NCBI RefSeq assembly: GCF_002160825.1
Contig: NZ_NFLI01000008.1
Location: forward strand, 105,242-169,241
Direction: 5' to 3'
DNA from: Lachnoclostridium sp. An131
Lineage (GTDB): Bacteria > Bacillota > Clostridia > Lachnospirales > Lachnospiraceae
DNA: 64,000 bases
The notes beneath the pieces are model-generated. The model saw only the letters and a list, made by a program, of their open reading frames with translations, was not told the origin of the DNA and searched no databases. How positions within the stretch are numbered: position 1 is the first letter of the stretch; every line of letters starts with the position of its first letter. This document shows, piece by piece, positions 54,126-63,138 of the stretch. A program made the translations under genes and the position numbers.

Positions 54126-54772
54126 TATTTGTTCCCCCTAATATTGATTGTTCTCGGATATGCCACCTTCTCATATCCCTTATCCTGTCTTCTCTTTGTC
54201 AGCTTGTCCAGCTGTCCCAGAGCCTCCAGGCGCTTGTAAATCATAATCCATGCACAGTCGTTTTCCGGATTGACCTCACATTTTCCATTCTTCTGTCCGC
54301 CGCAGGGACCGTTCACCAGAGATTTGGCGCAGCGGGAAATCGGGCAGATACCGCCGGTGCTTCCCAGCATGCAGTCTCCGCAGAGATGACAGGCTTCCTC
54401 GAAGAGTCCAAAACGAACCGCCTCGCCCAGGAACATCGTATTGTTGGACGGATAAACCGGAGCCGGGCTGTGGTTTGCCGCCACCTGAACGCCGTCTCCG
54501 CATGACATACAGACAACCGCATCGGGTCCTGCCGCCGTCAGTTTCTTCATCGCTGTCTTAACACCCATATTCATACAGCAGTAGTCTGCCATACCGGTCG
54601 CCACTACCGTCTTGCCCTGAGATTCCAGATACGCTTTTAACTCCGCAACCTCTTTCTCGCCGCCGGTCGCGCAGGCTGTAGCGCAGCTTCCGCAGCCCAG
54701 GATCGCGATCTTCTGCGCATCGCCGATCATCGCCATCAATTCCTCGATGGGCTTTTTCTGTGTGATAATCAT
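54125..54772 (-). CDS. metV: MetV, zinc/iron-sulfur partner of methylenetetrahydrofolate reductase
   Basis: Cysteine-rich protein of the methylene-THF reductase C-terminal (MTHFR_C) family, 215 residues, which forms a complex with MetF. Cysteines cluster in ILGCGSCATACATGG, MADYCCMNMG, CHLCGDCMLGSTGGICPIS and CAKSLVNGPCGGQKNGKCEV. It lies first in the operon with metF, preceded by a TTGATT-16-TAAAAT promoter and phased TGTTA repeats. AAAGGAGAGG precedes the ATG. Confidence 0.93.
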   Translation of the reverse strand: MIITQKKPIEELMAMIGDAQKIAILGCGSCATACATGGEKEVAELKAYLESQGKTVVATGMADYCCMNMGVKTAMKKLTAAGPDAVVCMSCGDGVQVAANHSPAPVYPSNNTMFLGEAVRFGLFEEACHLCGDCMLGSTGGICPISRCAKSLVNGPCGGQKNGKCEVNPENDCAWIMIYKRLEALGQLDKLTKRRQDKGYEKVAYPRTINIRGNK

Positions 54773-54826
54773 GATTTCCTCTCCTTTTTCTTTCTTTCAG
54801 CCCTCGCCGCACACGATGCTATTTTT

Positions 54827-54854
54827 ATTTTAATACATTTTCGCAGGAAATCAA
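54827..54854 (-). promoter_or_regulatory. Promoter of metV-metF
   Basis: TTGATT (54849-54854), 16-base spacer and TAAAAT (54827-54832) on the minus strand. The leader is about 50 bases. Confidence 0.65.
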
Positions 54855-54872
54855 GCTGAAATTTTCGTTTTT

Positions 54873-54929
54873 TAACAATTTCTATCACACTTTTAACATT
54901 ATTTTTCAATTATATAACATTTTCTAACA
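54873..54929 (-). promoter_or_regulatory. Four helically phased TGTTA motifs upstream of metV-metF
   Basis: On the minus strand TGTTA occurs at 54873-54877, 54894-54898, 54915-54919 and 54925-54929. The offsets are 21, 21 and 10 bases, so all four face the same side of the helix. The array ends 18 bases upstream of the -35 box, the usual place for an activator. The sequence does not form the inverted pair expected of Rex. The regulator is unknown. Confidence 0.5.
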
Positions 54930-54932
54930 CAC

Positions 54933-54961
54933 AAGGCTCTCGTGTGTCTCTCCGGAGCCTT
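54933..54961 (-). terminator. Possible terminator of smpB
   Basis: AAGGCTC (54933-54939 complement) and GAGCCTT (54955-54961) pair as a seven-base stem with a loop of 15. The T tract on the minus strand is poor (TTGTGTGTTAG), so termination efficiency is uncertain. It lies about 30 bases past the smpB stop. Confidence 0.45.
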
Positions 54962-54991
54962 TTTGCGGCTGCGGAAGGCTTTATTTGAAGC

Positions 54992-55459
54992 CTACAGATT
55001 CTTTACCTTAAACTCCTTCTCTGCCTCCCGGCGCTGATCCTTCTTTGCAATATCCTGGCGCTTGTCATAAAGCTTTTTGCCTCGTGCCAGTCCTACCTCC
55101 ACCTTCACAAGACTGCCCTTCAGATAGACGCGCAGGGGCACCAGCGTATACCCCTTCTCAGCCGTTTTTCCGGCGATTTTTCGGATTTCATATTTGTGAA
55201 GCAGAAGCTTCCGGGGCCTTAAGGGATCCTTATTGAAAATATTTCCTTTCTCATATGGGCTGATGTGCATGCCGTAGACATACACCTCTTCGTTTTTTTC
55301 CACCTTAATAAACGCTTCCTTGATGCTGCATTTACCCATGCGCACAGATTTCACCTCTGTCCCGGCAAGAGAAATTCCCGCCTCATAGGTATCGTCAATG
55401 AAATAGTCGTGGTATGCCTTTTTGTTGTTGGCAACCAGCTTGAAGTTGTCCTTCCCCAT
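54992..55459 (-). CDS. smpB: SsrA-binding protein SmpB
   Basis: tmRNA partner in trans-translation, 155 residues. Conserved sequence includes [42 protein letters not shown], and the basic tail [21 protein letters not shown] that enters the mRNA channel. It follows rnr by 21 bases, a common Firmicute pair. The ssrA gene itself was not found in the window. Confidence 0.97.
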   Translation of the reverse strand: MGKDNFKLVANNKKAYHDYFIDDTYEAGISLAGTEVKSVRMGKCSIKEAFIKVEKNEEVYVYGMHISPYEKGNIFNKDPLRPRKLLLHKYEIRKIAGKTAEKGYTLVPLRVYLKGSLVKVEVGLARGKKLYDKRQDIAKKDQRREAEKEFKVKNL

Positions 55460-55480
55460 AATCTTAAAACTCCTTTGTTC

Positions 55481-57595
55481 CTATACCAGTTCAAAATCAA
55501 TCGTCCGGCAGAGCCTGTCTGTTCCCTTTACCCGGATACGGACCTTCTCGCCAAGCCGGTAAACGAAGCCCGAATGCGCTCCCCGAAGCTCGTTCGCCCC
55601 TTCGTCAAATTCGTAAAAATCATCCTTCAGCAAATTTACATGCACCAGACCTTCCACCGTATTCACCAGCTCCACATACAGCCCGTAAGCGGTAATTCCG
55701 GAAATCACCCCGTCGTACTCCTCTCCTATATGCTGCTCCATATACTCTGCCTTTTTCAGCTTGATCGTCTCGCGCTCCGCCTCGTCGGCACGCCGCTCCA
55801 TTTCACTGGAATGCTTCGCCACCTCCGGCAGGATAGACTCATAATGCAGCGTCCGTTCTTCATTCAGACGCCCGCGCAGATTTTCCTTGATAATACGGTG
55901 AATCTGCAGATCCGGATACCGGCGGATAGGCGAGGTAAAATGACAGTAGTAGGGCGCTGCCAGTCCAAAATGTCCGCTGCAGTCCGTAGCGTACTGCGCC
56001 CGCTTCATGGAGCGCAGAGTAAGCCGGCTCAGCATAGCCTCCTCCGGAGTTCCGGCTATTCGATCCAGAAGCTTCTGGATCTCTCCGGGATGAACCTCAT
56101 CCCCGGACGTCCGGAGACGGTACCCGAAGTTCCGGATAAAAATCCCCAGCTTCTGCATACAATCCGCATCCGGCTTCTCATGCACCCGGTATACGAAGGG
56201 CTGTGCCTGCCAGTAATAATCCTCCGCTACCGTTTCGTTGGCCGCAAGCATGAAATCCTCAATCAGCCGGGTAGCGGCATTTCTCTCATAAGGCCGGATG
56301 TCGAGCACCTGTCCTCTCTCATCTAAAACTACCTTTGTCTCCGGGAAATCAAAATCGATGGAGCCGCGCTTTCTGCGCCGCTTTCGAAGAAGTCCGGATA
56401 CCCTTTCCATCTCAAGCAGCATCGGAACCAGCTCCGGATACAGTGCCTGCTCCTCCAGCTCTCCATCCAGAACCCTCTGCACACCCGTATAGCTTAAACG
56501 CCGGCTCACCCGAATCACCGTCTCCGCAATCGTATGCCCGACAATCCTTCCCTTTTCGTCCAGCGTCATAATGCAGCTCAAGGCCAGGCGATCCTCTCCC
56601 TCATTCAGGGAGCAGATCCCGTTCGACAGAGTCCGGGGCAGCATGGGAAGCACCCGATCTGCCAGATATACACTGGTTCCTCTGTCCCTGGCCTCCCAGT
56701 CCAAAGCGCTGTTCTCCTGCACGTAATTTGCCACATCCGCAATATGCACGCCAAGGATGTAATGCTCTCCCTCCCGGCGCAGAGACACGGCATCATCCAG
56801 ATCCTTTGCATCCTCTCCGTCTATGGTGACGCAGATCTCGTCCCGGAAATCAAGCCGCCCCTCACAGTCTGCCGGAGATACAGGCTTCGCCACCCGCTCC
56901 GCCTGGTTTTCCACACGCTCCGGAAACTCTGCCGGGAGGCCGTAAGCCATCATAATAGAAAGAACCTCTGTCTCCGGATCTGAGGCTTCTCCCAGGATCT
57001 GCGTGATCCGCCCCTCGGGACTTTTTCTTCCCCGTCCGTAGTCCGTGAGCTCTGCGACCACCTTCTGGCCCGTGACTGCTCCCCGCGTACGCTCCAGAGG
57101 GATAAAAATATCCCGGTTGATCCGCTGGTTGTCCGGGATCACAAAGCCGAAATTTTTGCTGCGCTCAAAGGTACCAATCACCTCCGTGACGCCATGTGCC
57201 AGGATTTTTGTAACTGCTCCCTCCGGCCTTCTGCCGCCGCGCCCCTTCAGCACGACCTCCACGGTGTCTCCCAGAAAAGCGTCTCCCGTATCGTTCTCTC
57301 CGATAAAAATATCCTGCTCCTGCCCTTCTACAGACACAAAGCCAAAGCCTCTTGCGTGGCTCGTAAAGATTCCGGTAACCCTCCTGGGAACAGCCTTGTT
57401 GTAGCGCCCGCGCTTGGAAAGCTCGATTTTCCCCTCGCTCAGCAGCTCTTTCAGAACACGCGCCAGCTCCTCCCGATCCTCCCTGGCCACCTGAAGGAGC
57501 ACTGCCAGCTCCTTCTCCTTCATAGGCACATAATGCGGATCACTGATAAATTCATATATAATTTTCTTTCTTTCTTCAAATGTCTTGTTTCCCAT
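55481..57595 (-). CDS. rnr: Ribonuclease R
   Basis: 3'-5' exoribonuclease able to degrade structured RNA, 704 residues. It has an N-terminal helix-turn-helix (KKIIYEFISDPHYVPMKEKE), cold-shock domains (GFGFVSVEGQEQDIFIGEND), the RNB catalytic domain with TIDGEDAKDLDDAVSL supplying the metal-binding aspartates, and a C-terminal S1 domain (DGVISGITAYGLYVEL). It sits between secG and smpB, the conserved order. The ribosome site before the ATG at 57595 is weak. Confidence 0.96.
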   Translation of the reverse strand: MGNKTFEERKKIIYEFISDPHYVPMKEKELAVLLQVAREDREELARVLKELLSEGKIELSKRGRYNKAVPRRVTGIFTSHARGFGFVSVEGQEQDIFIGENDTGDAFLGDTVEVVLKGRGGRRPEGAVTKILAHGVTEVIGTFERSKNFGFVIPDNQRINRDIFIPLERTRGAVTGQKVVAELTDYGRGRKSPEGRITQILGEASDPETEVLSIMMAYGLPAEFPERVENQAERVAKPVSPADCEGRLDFRDEICVTIDGEDAKDLDDAVSLRREGEHYILGVHIADVANYVQENSALDWEARDRGTSVYLADRVLPMLPRTLSNGICSLNEGEDRLALSCIMTLDEKGRIVGHTIAETVIRVSRRLSYTGVQRVLDGELEEQALYPELVPMLLEMERVSGLLRKRRRKRGSIDFDFPETKVVLDERGQVLDIRPYERNAATRLIEDFMLAANETVAEDYYWQAQPFVYRVHEKPDADCMQKLGIFIRNFGYRLRTSGDEVHPGEIQKLLDRIAGTPEEAMLSRLTLRSMKRAQYATDCSGHFGLAAPYYCHFTSPIRRYPDLQIHRIIKENLRGRLNEERTLHYESILPEVAKHSSEMERRADEAERETIKLKKAEYMEQHIGEEYDGVISGITAYGLYVELVNTVEGLVHVNLLKDDFYEFDEGANELRGAHSGFVYRLGEKVRIRVKGTDRLCRTIDFELV

Positions 57596-57645
57596 GCCAT
57601 ATCCGATCTGCTGCAGGGAAAAGCTTACCGCTTTCCCTTAAACAT

Positions 57646-57677
57646 AAAGCACTCTCGGAATTTCCGGGAGTGCTTTT
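57646..57677 (-). terminator. Attenuating hairpin between secG and rnr
   Basis: AAAGCACTC...CGGAA (57646-57660) pairs with TTCCG...GAGTGCTTT (57662-57676), a 14-bp stem with one mismatch. On the minus strand the tail is TTTATGTTT, of moderate strength. It lies between secG and rnr and probably reduces rnr and smpB expression relative to secG. Confidence 0.7.
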
Positions 57678-57692
57678 GTTCACTGTGTTTCT

Positions 57693-57929
57693 TTAGAAAA
57701 TATTCAGGTTCAGTACCAGCGCCAGCACAATGAAGGCCACAGCCAGTATCTTTGTAAACAGTACCTTCTTTCCTTCCAGGGAACGGCCTTTATTCTGCTC
57801 CCAGAAGGAATTGCCGCCCGCAAGCGCGCCAAGTCCATTGGACTTTCCTTCCTGAGACAATACAACAATCGTCAGGAGAACACATACCGCAACAAACAGA
57901 ACCGTCAATATAATTCTGACAATACCCAC
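57693..57929 (-). CDS. secG: Preprotein translocase subunit SecG
   Basis: Small subunit of the SecYEG channel, 78 residues, with two transmembrane helices. The first runs IVRIILTVLFVAVCVLLTIVV, followed by LSQEGKSNGLGALAGG, the SecG signature, and a second C-terminal helix. The start is a GTG at 57929, with AGGAGG seven bases upstream. It lies 31 bases after gpmI. Confidence 0.94.
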   Translation of the reverse strand: MGIVRIILTVLFVAVCVLLTIVVLSQEGKSNGLGALAGGNSFWEQNKGRSLEGKKVLFTKILAVAFIVLALVLNLNIF

Positions 57930-57960
57930 TTTCACACCTCCTACGGTCAAACAAAGCTAT

Positions 57961-59502
57961 TTATTTTCTCACCAGAAGTGACTTGCCCGTCATTTCCTTC
58001 GGCTGCTCCATTCCCATCATCTCAATGAGGGTCGGAATAATATCAGCCAGGCAGCCGCCCTCTCTTAAGGTATAAGCCGGATCTGCGTTCACCAGAATGA
58101 ACGGAACCGGGTTCGTCGTGTGAGCGGTCCAGGGCTCGCCTGTGTTATAATCAATCATCTGCTCCGCATTTCCGTGGTCTGCGCAGATGAACATCTGGCC
58201 GTCCACCTCCTTCAGAGCCTCTACAGCACGTCCCACACAGCCGTCAACCGTCTCAATAGCCTTTACAGCTGCCGGGATCACGCCCGTGTGGCCTACCATA
58301 TCCGGGTTCGCAAAGTTGATGATAATGACATCATATTTATCCGCCTTGATGGCCTCTACCAGCTTATCGCATACCTCCGGCGCGCTCATCTCCGGCTGAA
58401 GATCATAGGTCGCCACCTTCGGAGACTTCACGAGAATACGCTCCTCACCCTTGTTCGGCTCTTCCACTCCGCCATTGAAGAAGAAGGTTACATGGGCGTA
58501 TTTCTCTGTCTCGGCCAGACGCAGCTGGCTCATATTGTGGGCTCCCAGATACTCGCCAAAGGTATTGTGAAGCTCTACCTTGTGGAAGGCCACCAGCTTG
58601 TTCGGAATCGTCGGATCATACTCGGTAAAGCATACATAGGTCAGATCCAGCTTCTTCTCTCTCGGGAAGTTCGTAAACTCATCACAGCAGAAGGCTCTGG
58701 AGATCTCTCTCGCACGGTCCGGGCGGAAGTTAAAGAAGATCACAGAATCGCCGTCCTGGATCGTAGCCAGCGGCTTGCCGTCCTTCATCACAACTGCCGG
58801 CACTACGAATTCATCGTTCACGTCCTTCTCATAGGAAGCCGCAATCGCGCTCACACCATCGGAAGCCTCCACGCCCTCGCCCTTTGTCAGAGCTTTGTAA
58901 GCCAGCTCCACGCGGTCCCAGCGGTTGTCGCGGTCCATCGCATAGTAGCGGCCCATCACAGAGGCTACCTCGCCGACGCCGATCTCCTTCATCTTGTCTG
59001 TAAGCTCCTGTACGTAATCCTTACCGGAGGTCGGCGGTGTATCGCGGCCGTCCAGGAAGCAGTGTACATAGACCTTTTTCAGTCCATGGCGCTTCGCCAG
59101 CTCCAGAAGCCCGTAAATATGGGTATTGTGGCTGTGCACGCCGCCGTCGGACACCAGCCCGAACATATGAAGGGCAGAATCCTTCGCCTTTGCATTCTCC
59201 ACGGCTGCCACAAGCGCCTCATTCTCAAAAAAGTCTCCGTCCTCAATCTCCTTGGTGATGCGGGTCAGCTCCTGATATACGATGCGTCCCGCACCCATAT
59301 TCATATGGCCCACCTCAGAATTTCCCATCTGTCCGTCGGGAAGTCCCACGGCCAGTCCGCTTGCGTTTCCCTTTACAAAGGGATATTCCTTCATAAGCTG
59401 ATCCATGACCGGCGTAGCCGCCATCGCGATGGCGTTTCCTTCCGGATTTTCATTCAGGCCATAGCCGTCCAGGATCATCAGTACTGTCGGTTTTTTACTC
59501 AT
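57961..59502 (-). CDS. gpmI: 2,3-bisphosphoglycerate-independent phosphoglycerate mutase
   Basis: Glycolytic Mn2+-dependent mutase of the alkaline phosphatase superfamily, 513 residues. The N-terminus VLMILDGYGLNENPEGNAIAMA gives the first metal ligand. The catalytic serine is in LPDGQMGNSEVGHMNMGAGR. The metal-binding C-terminal motif is CADHGNAEQMIDY. The ATG at 59502 is used, with GGTGGAG upstream. The frame continues to 59523 but homologues begin at SKKPTVLMIL. It overlaps the end of yajC by eight bases. Confidence 0.97.
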   Translation of the reverse strand: MSKKPTVLMILDGYGLNENPEGNAIAMAATPVMDQLMKEYPFVKGNASGLAVGLPDGQMGNSEVGHMNMGAGRIVYQELTRITKEIEDGDFFENEALVAAVENAKAKDSALHMFGLVSDGGVHSHNTHIYGLLELAKRHGLKKVYVHCFLDGRDTPPTSGKDYVQELTDKMKEIGVGEVASVMGRYYAMDRDNRWDRVELAYKALTKGEGVEASDGVSAIAASYEKDVNDEFVVPAVVMKDGKPLATIQDGDSVIFFNFRPDRAREISRAFCCDEFTNFPREKKLDLTYVCFTEYDPTIPNKLVAFHKVELHNTFGEYLGAHNMSQLRLAETEKYAHVTFFFNGGVEEPNKGEERILVKSPKVATYDLQPEMSAPEVCDKLVEAIKADKYDVIIINFANPDMVGHTGVIPAAVKAIETVDGCVGRAVEALKEVDGQMFICADHGNAEQMIDYNTGEPWTAHTTNPVPFILVNADPAYTLREGGCLADIIPTLIEMMGMEQPKEMTGKSLLVRK

Positions 59503-59797
59503 TGCTCTTCTCCACCTCTGCAATCGCTGCTTTTTTCATCGGAATTCTGCAGTTCCGGTTGCTTCCGAACTCGACAATCACGTCGTCCTCGGTGATATCA
59601 ATCAGGACTCCATAGAATCCGCTTGTGGTCACTACCGCATCGCCTACCTCCATATTGGCAAGCATGGCATTCACACGCTTCTGCTCCTTCTTCTGCGGGC
59701 GAATCGCCGCAAAATACATAAACGCTCCGATGACTACTACATAAAGGATGATAACCTCCCATCCCATTGCGCCGCCGCTTGTTGCCAGTAAATTCAT
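59495..59797 (-). CDS. yajC: Preprotein translocase subunit YajC
   Basis: Small membrane protein associated with SecDF, 100 residues. One transmembrane helix (VIILYVVVIGAFMYFAAI) is followed by RPQKKEQKRVNAMLANMEVGDAVVTTSGFYGVLIDI, the YajC signature. AGGAGG lies seven bases before the ATG at 59797. secDF is not adjacent. It overlaps gpmI, an unusual neighbour for an export gene but one that places it in an operon with secG. Confidence 0.94.
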   Translation of the reverse strand: MNLLATSGGAMGWEVIILYVVVIGAFMYFAAIRPQKKEQKRVNAMLANMEVGDAVVTTSGFYGVLIDITEDDVIVEFGSNRNCRIPMKKAAIAEVEKSNE

Positions 59798-59849
59798 GTT
59801 CTTTCCTCCTAGAATAAAACTGCTGTCCCGCATTCTCTGAACATGGCTG

Positions 59850-59937
59850 TTCTGCCATGCTGCTCCTCATCTGGCAGAATTCTGAAACACCAGGACACAC
59901 TGTTATAATAGTAGCATAACTACGGATCTCCGGTCAA
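59850..59937 (-). promoter_or_regulatory. Promoter and leader hairpin of the yajC-gpmI-secG operon
   Basis: TTGACC (59932-59937), 18-base spacer and TACTAT (59908-59913) on the minus strand. The -35 overlaps the tgt stop codon. In the ~105-base leader, TTCTGCCA (59850-59857) and TGGCAGAA (59872-59879) form an eight-base hairpin. Confidence 0.6.
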
Positions 59938-61064
59938 GAGCCAGACCTCATTTTCTCCAGCTTTTCTTTCTTATAGGCCTGATACCGGCCCGCGTCGATG
60001 GCATCCCGGATCTCCACCATCATGGTATTGTAAAAATACAGGTTGTGCAATACGCAGAGCCGCATGCCCAGCATCTCCTTCGCCTTCAGAAGATGGCGGA
60101 TATAGGCCCTGCTGTAGCGGCGGCAGGCCGGACACTGGCAGCCGATCTCAATGGGCCGCTCATCCAGCTCATATTTCGCGTTAAACAGATTGATTTTTCC
60201 GTAATTCGTGTACAGATGCCCGTGGCGCCCGTTCCGGCTCGGATAGACACAATCAAAAAAGTCTACCCCTCTGTCCACAGCCTCCAGAATATTGGCCGGC
60301 GTGCCCACGCCCATCAGATAGGTGGGCTTATCCTCCGGAAGATGAGGAACCACAGCCTCGATAATCTGGTACATCTGCTCGTGGGTCTCACCTACCGCCA
60401 GCCCGCCAATGGCATAGCCGTCCAGCTCCATCTCCGTAATCTGCTTTGCATGCTCGATACGGATGTCCTCATAAACCGCCCCCTGATTGATGCCAAAGAG
60501 CAGCTGATCTGGATTGATCGTATCCGGCAGGGCGTTCAGCCGCTTCATCTCCGCCTTGCAGCGGGCAAGCCAGCGGGTCGTCCTGGCTACCGAGCGCTCC
60601 ACATAACCGCGGTCCGCCAGAGCGGGCGCACACTCGTCAAAGGCCATGGCAATCGTAGAGGCCAGGTTCGACTGAATCTGCATGCTCTCCTCCGGACCCA
60701 TGAAAATCTTCCGTCCGTCCACGTGGGAATTGAAATACACTCCCTCTTCTTTGATCTTGCGCAGGGAGGACAGAGAAAATACCTGAAAGCCGCCGGAATC
60801 TGTCAGAATCGGCTTATCCCATGACATAAATTTATGAAGGCCTCCCAGCTTTTTCACAATCTGGTCGCCGGGACGCACATGCAGATGGTAGGTATTCGAC
60901 AATTCAATCTGCGTGCCGATCTGCTCCAGATCCGAGGTCGCCACAGCCCCCTTGATAGCCGCTGCAGTTCCCACGTTCATAAAGACCGGCGTCTGCACAG
61001 TGCCGTGCACGGTCGTAAATTCCGCATGCTTCGCGTTTCCGTCTTTCTTTACTATCCGATACAT
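59934..61064 (-). CDS. tgt: tRNA-guanine transglycosylase (Tgt)
   Basis: Inserts preQ1 or queuine at position 34 of GUN tRNAs, 376 residues. The nucleophile region is ILTDSGGFQVFSLSSLRKI. The base-binding loop is IGGLAVGETHEQMY, followed by YLMGVGTPANILEAVDRGVDFFDCVYPSRNGRHG with the catalytic aspartate. Zinc ligands lie in GCQCPACRRYSRAYIRHL. It abuts the preceding gene. The partner queA is not in the window. Confidence 0.97.
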   Translation of the reverse strand: MYRIVKKDGNAKHAEFTTVHGTVQTPVFMNVGTAAAIKGAVATSDLEQIGTQIELSNTYHLHVRPGDQIVKKLGGLHKFMSWDKPILTDSGGFQVFSLSSLRKIKEEGVYFNSHVDGRKIFMGPEESMQIQSNLASTIAMAFDECAPALADRGYVERSVARTTRWLARCKAEMKRLNALPDTINPDQLLFGINQGAVYEDIRIEHAKQITEMELDGYAIGGLAVGETHEQMYQIIEAVVPHLPEDKPTYLMGVGTPANILEAVDRGVDFFDCVYPSRNGRHGHLYTNYGKINLFNAKYELDERPIEIGCQCPACRRYSRAYIRHLLKAKEMLGMRLCVLHNLYFYNTMMVEIRDAIDAGRYQAYKKEKLEKMRSGS

Positions 61065-62003
61065 CTATTTTAATCCTCTCGCCTTTAATTCCTGAATCAC
61101 CCTGCGGCAGACAGGCATCTCTGCCTGATAAGCCGCAGCCATATCCTCCACCGCATAGACCAGCCCTGCGATCTCGGACCTTCCGCCCTTTGCGATGTCT
61201 CTCTGCATGGAGGTTCCCGCTTCGGGGCTCAGATCATCCAGAATCTTAAGGTTCACCTCCACCATATCCTCCGGAACCCCGAGGCCCATGGCGTCCGCAA
61301 GCCTCAGGTATTCTCTGTCCATGGCAATAAAGGTATCCCGGGGCTCTCCCTCCTTCTGGAAATCTCCGGCCTGCGCATGGAAGTACTCTCCTGCCGCAGC
61401 CATCGGGCTGGTGTACATGAACTTTTTAAAGGTATCCCGGCGGATATTCTCCGAATATTCTCCGCTGATTCCCGCATGATCCAGATCCCGCTTTACCTGC
61501 TCCAGCTTGGCGCGCACTGCCGTGCCTGGCTCCTGTCCCGGCCTCAGCCCGTACACCACCCGGAAAATATCTCCGCCATGGGTAATCTCTCCCGGCGCAG
61601 ACACATGGGCTGCCACATAGATGCAGCCATCCGTCACCGTCATATCCGGAAGCTCCTTCTGCATCCGCTCCCCTGTGCCGTAAATATTCAGAATCGGGAT
61701 CACCACGGTCTCCGGAGAGCCTGTCCGCCTTACAAGCCGGAGCGCATCCTCCAGGGAATAGCTTTTCACACATACAAAGACCACATCCGGCGTGCCGCCA
61801 TATTCTTCCATAGTCTCAGCCTTCACCGGGCACACCGTAAAATCTCCCTTTGCCGTATGCCTCATGGAAATTCCCTTTTCTCTCAGGGCTTCCAGCTGCG
61901 CTCCCCTTGCCAGAAAGACCACGTCCTGCCCGTCAGCCGCCAGGAAGGCACCGATGCTTCCGCCTGTGGCGCCGGAGCCTGCAATTACATAGTTCAATCC
62001 CAT
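61065..62003 (-). CDS. Ketopantoate reductase family oxidoreductase
   Basis: NADPH-dependent 2-dehydropantoate 2-reductase (PanE/ApbA) fold, 312 residues. The Rossmann motif is YVIAGSGATGGSIGAFLAA, then VVFLARGAQLEAL. The helical C-terminal domain has IRRDTFKKFMYTSPMAAAGEYF, where true PanE normally has an Asn after the catalytic Lys, and FQKEGEPRDTFIAMD in place of the usual substrate-binding stretch. It may act on another 2-oxo acid. It lies between aroC and tgt, with gaps of three and zero bases. Confidence 0.75.
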   Translation of the reverse strand: MGLNYVIAGSGATGGSIGAFLAADGQDVVFLARGAQLEALREKGISMRHTAKGDFTVCPVKAETMEEYGGTPDVVFVCVKSYSLEDALRLVRRTGSPETVVIPILNIYGTGERMQKELPDMTVTDGCIYVAAHVSAPGEITHGGDIFRVVYGLRPGQEPGTAVRAKLEQVKRDLDHAGISGEYSENIRRDTFKKFMYTSPMAAAGEYFHAQAGDFQKEGEPRDTFIAMDREYLRLADAMGLGVPEDMVEVNLKILDDLSPEAGTSMQRDIAKGGRSEIAGLVYAVEDMAAAYQAEMPVCRRVIQELKARGLK

Positions 62004-62006
62004 TCC

Positions 62007-63107
62007 TTATTTCCCCCAGATTTTCCGTACGAAATCCATCCTTGCGCTCATGCCGCAGAGCAGGGCATCCGCAAGCACCAGGGCTGTCATAGCCTCCACG
62101 ACAACGACTGCCCGGGGCACAATCACCGGGTCGTGCCGTCCATGCACACTGATTTCAATGTTTTCACCGTCTTGATTCACCGTATGCTGCTTTGCCGCGA
62201 TTGAGGATGTCGGCTTGATGGCAGCGCGCAGCACGACGGGACTTCCGTCGCTGATGCCGCCTAAGGTTCCGCCCGCATTGTTGCGCTCCTTCTCAATCCC
62301 GTTTCCGCGGTTCACAAAGGGATCGTTGTTTTCGCTTCCCCGGAGCTTCGCCGCTCCGAAGCCGGAGCCTATCTCAAAGCCCTTCACCGCTCCGATGGAG
62401 AGAATCGCCTTCGCCAGATTGGCGTCCAGCTTCTCAAAGCAGGGATCTCCAAGGCCTGCCGGCAGGCCTCTGACCACACATTCCACTACTCCGCCGACGG
62501 AATCCTTTTCCCTCATGCATTCCTTCAGATAAATCATGGCCTGCTCCGCCGCCTGGGAATCCGGCATGTAAACCGGGTTTCTGCGAATCTCATGCTCGTC
62601 GAAGCGGTCATAGTCGATTTCCGCGGGCCCGATGGAACGGGTATAGGCGCTTAAACTCACGCCCAGCTCCGAGAGGAGCTTCGCCGCCACGGCTCCCGCC
62701 GCCACGCGCCCGATGGTCTCCCTCCCGGAAGACCGACCGCCGCCACGGTAATCCCGGAAGCCGTATTTCTGATCAAAGGTATAATCCGCATGCCCCGGAC
62801 GGTAATAGGACGCAATCTCGCTGTAATCCTGGGAACGCTGAGACGTATTCGCCACCAGAATCGAGATCGGCGTGCCAGTCGTCTTCCCCTCGAAGACTCC
62901 CGAAAGAATCTCTGCCTTATCTCCCTCGTTCCGGCTGGTGGTGTACTGGGACTGGCCCGGCCGCCTCCTGTCCAGATACTTCTGTATATCCTCCTCACTT
63001 AAAGGAAGTCCTGCCGGGCAGCCGTCGATCACGACGCCAATGCCCTTCCCGTGGGATTCCCCCCAGGTAGAAATGCAGAACTGCCTTCCAAATATTGAAC
63101 CTGCCAT
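62007..63107 (-). CDS. aroC: Chorismate synthase
   Basis: Last step of the shikimate pathway, FMN-dependent, 366 residues. Family signatures are [47 protein letters not shown] (the FMN site), and [20 protein letters not shown]. The ATG at 63107 has AGAGGAAAG upstream and gives [10 protein letters not shown]. A longer frame to 63191 would start upstream of the promoter. It heads the aroC-KPR-tgt unit. Confidence 0.97.
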   Translation of the reverse strand: [366 protein letters not shown]

Positions 63108-63138
63108 GCTCTTTCCTCTTTCCTTTTTTTCTCTGTCT

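Noticed and set aside
54873..54929. Rex (redox repressor) operator upstream of metV
   Set aside because: Single TTGTTAA half-sites occur, but no inverted partner at the spacing required for Rex.
58120..59595. A 491-codon plus-strand frame opposite gpmI
   Set aside because: Antisense shadow of gpmI; translation rich in His and Leu without domain signatures.
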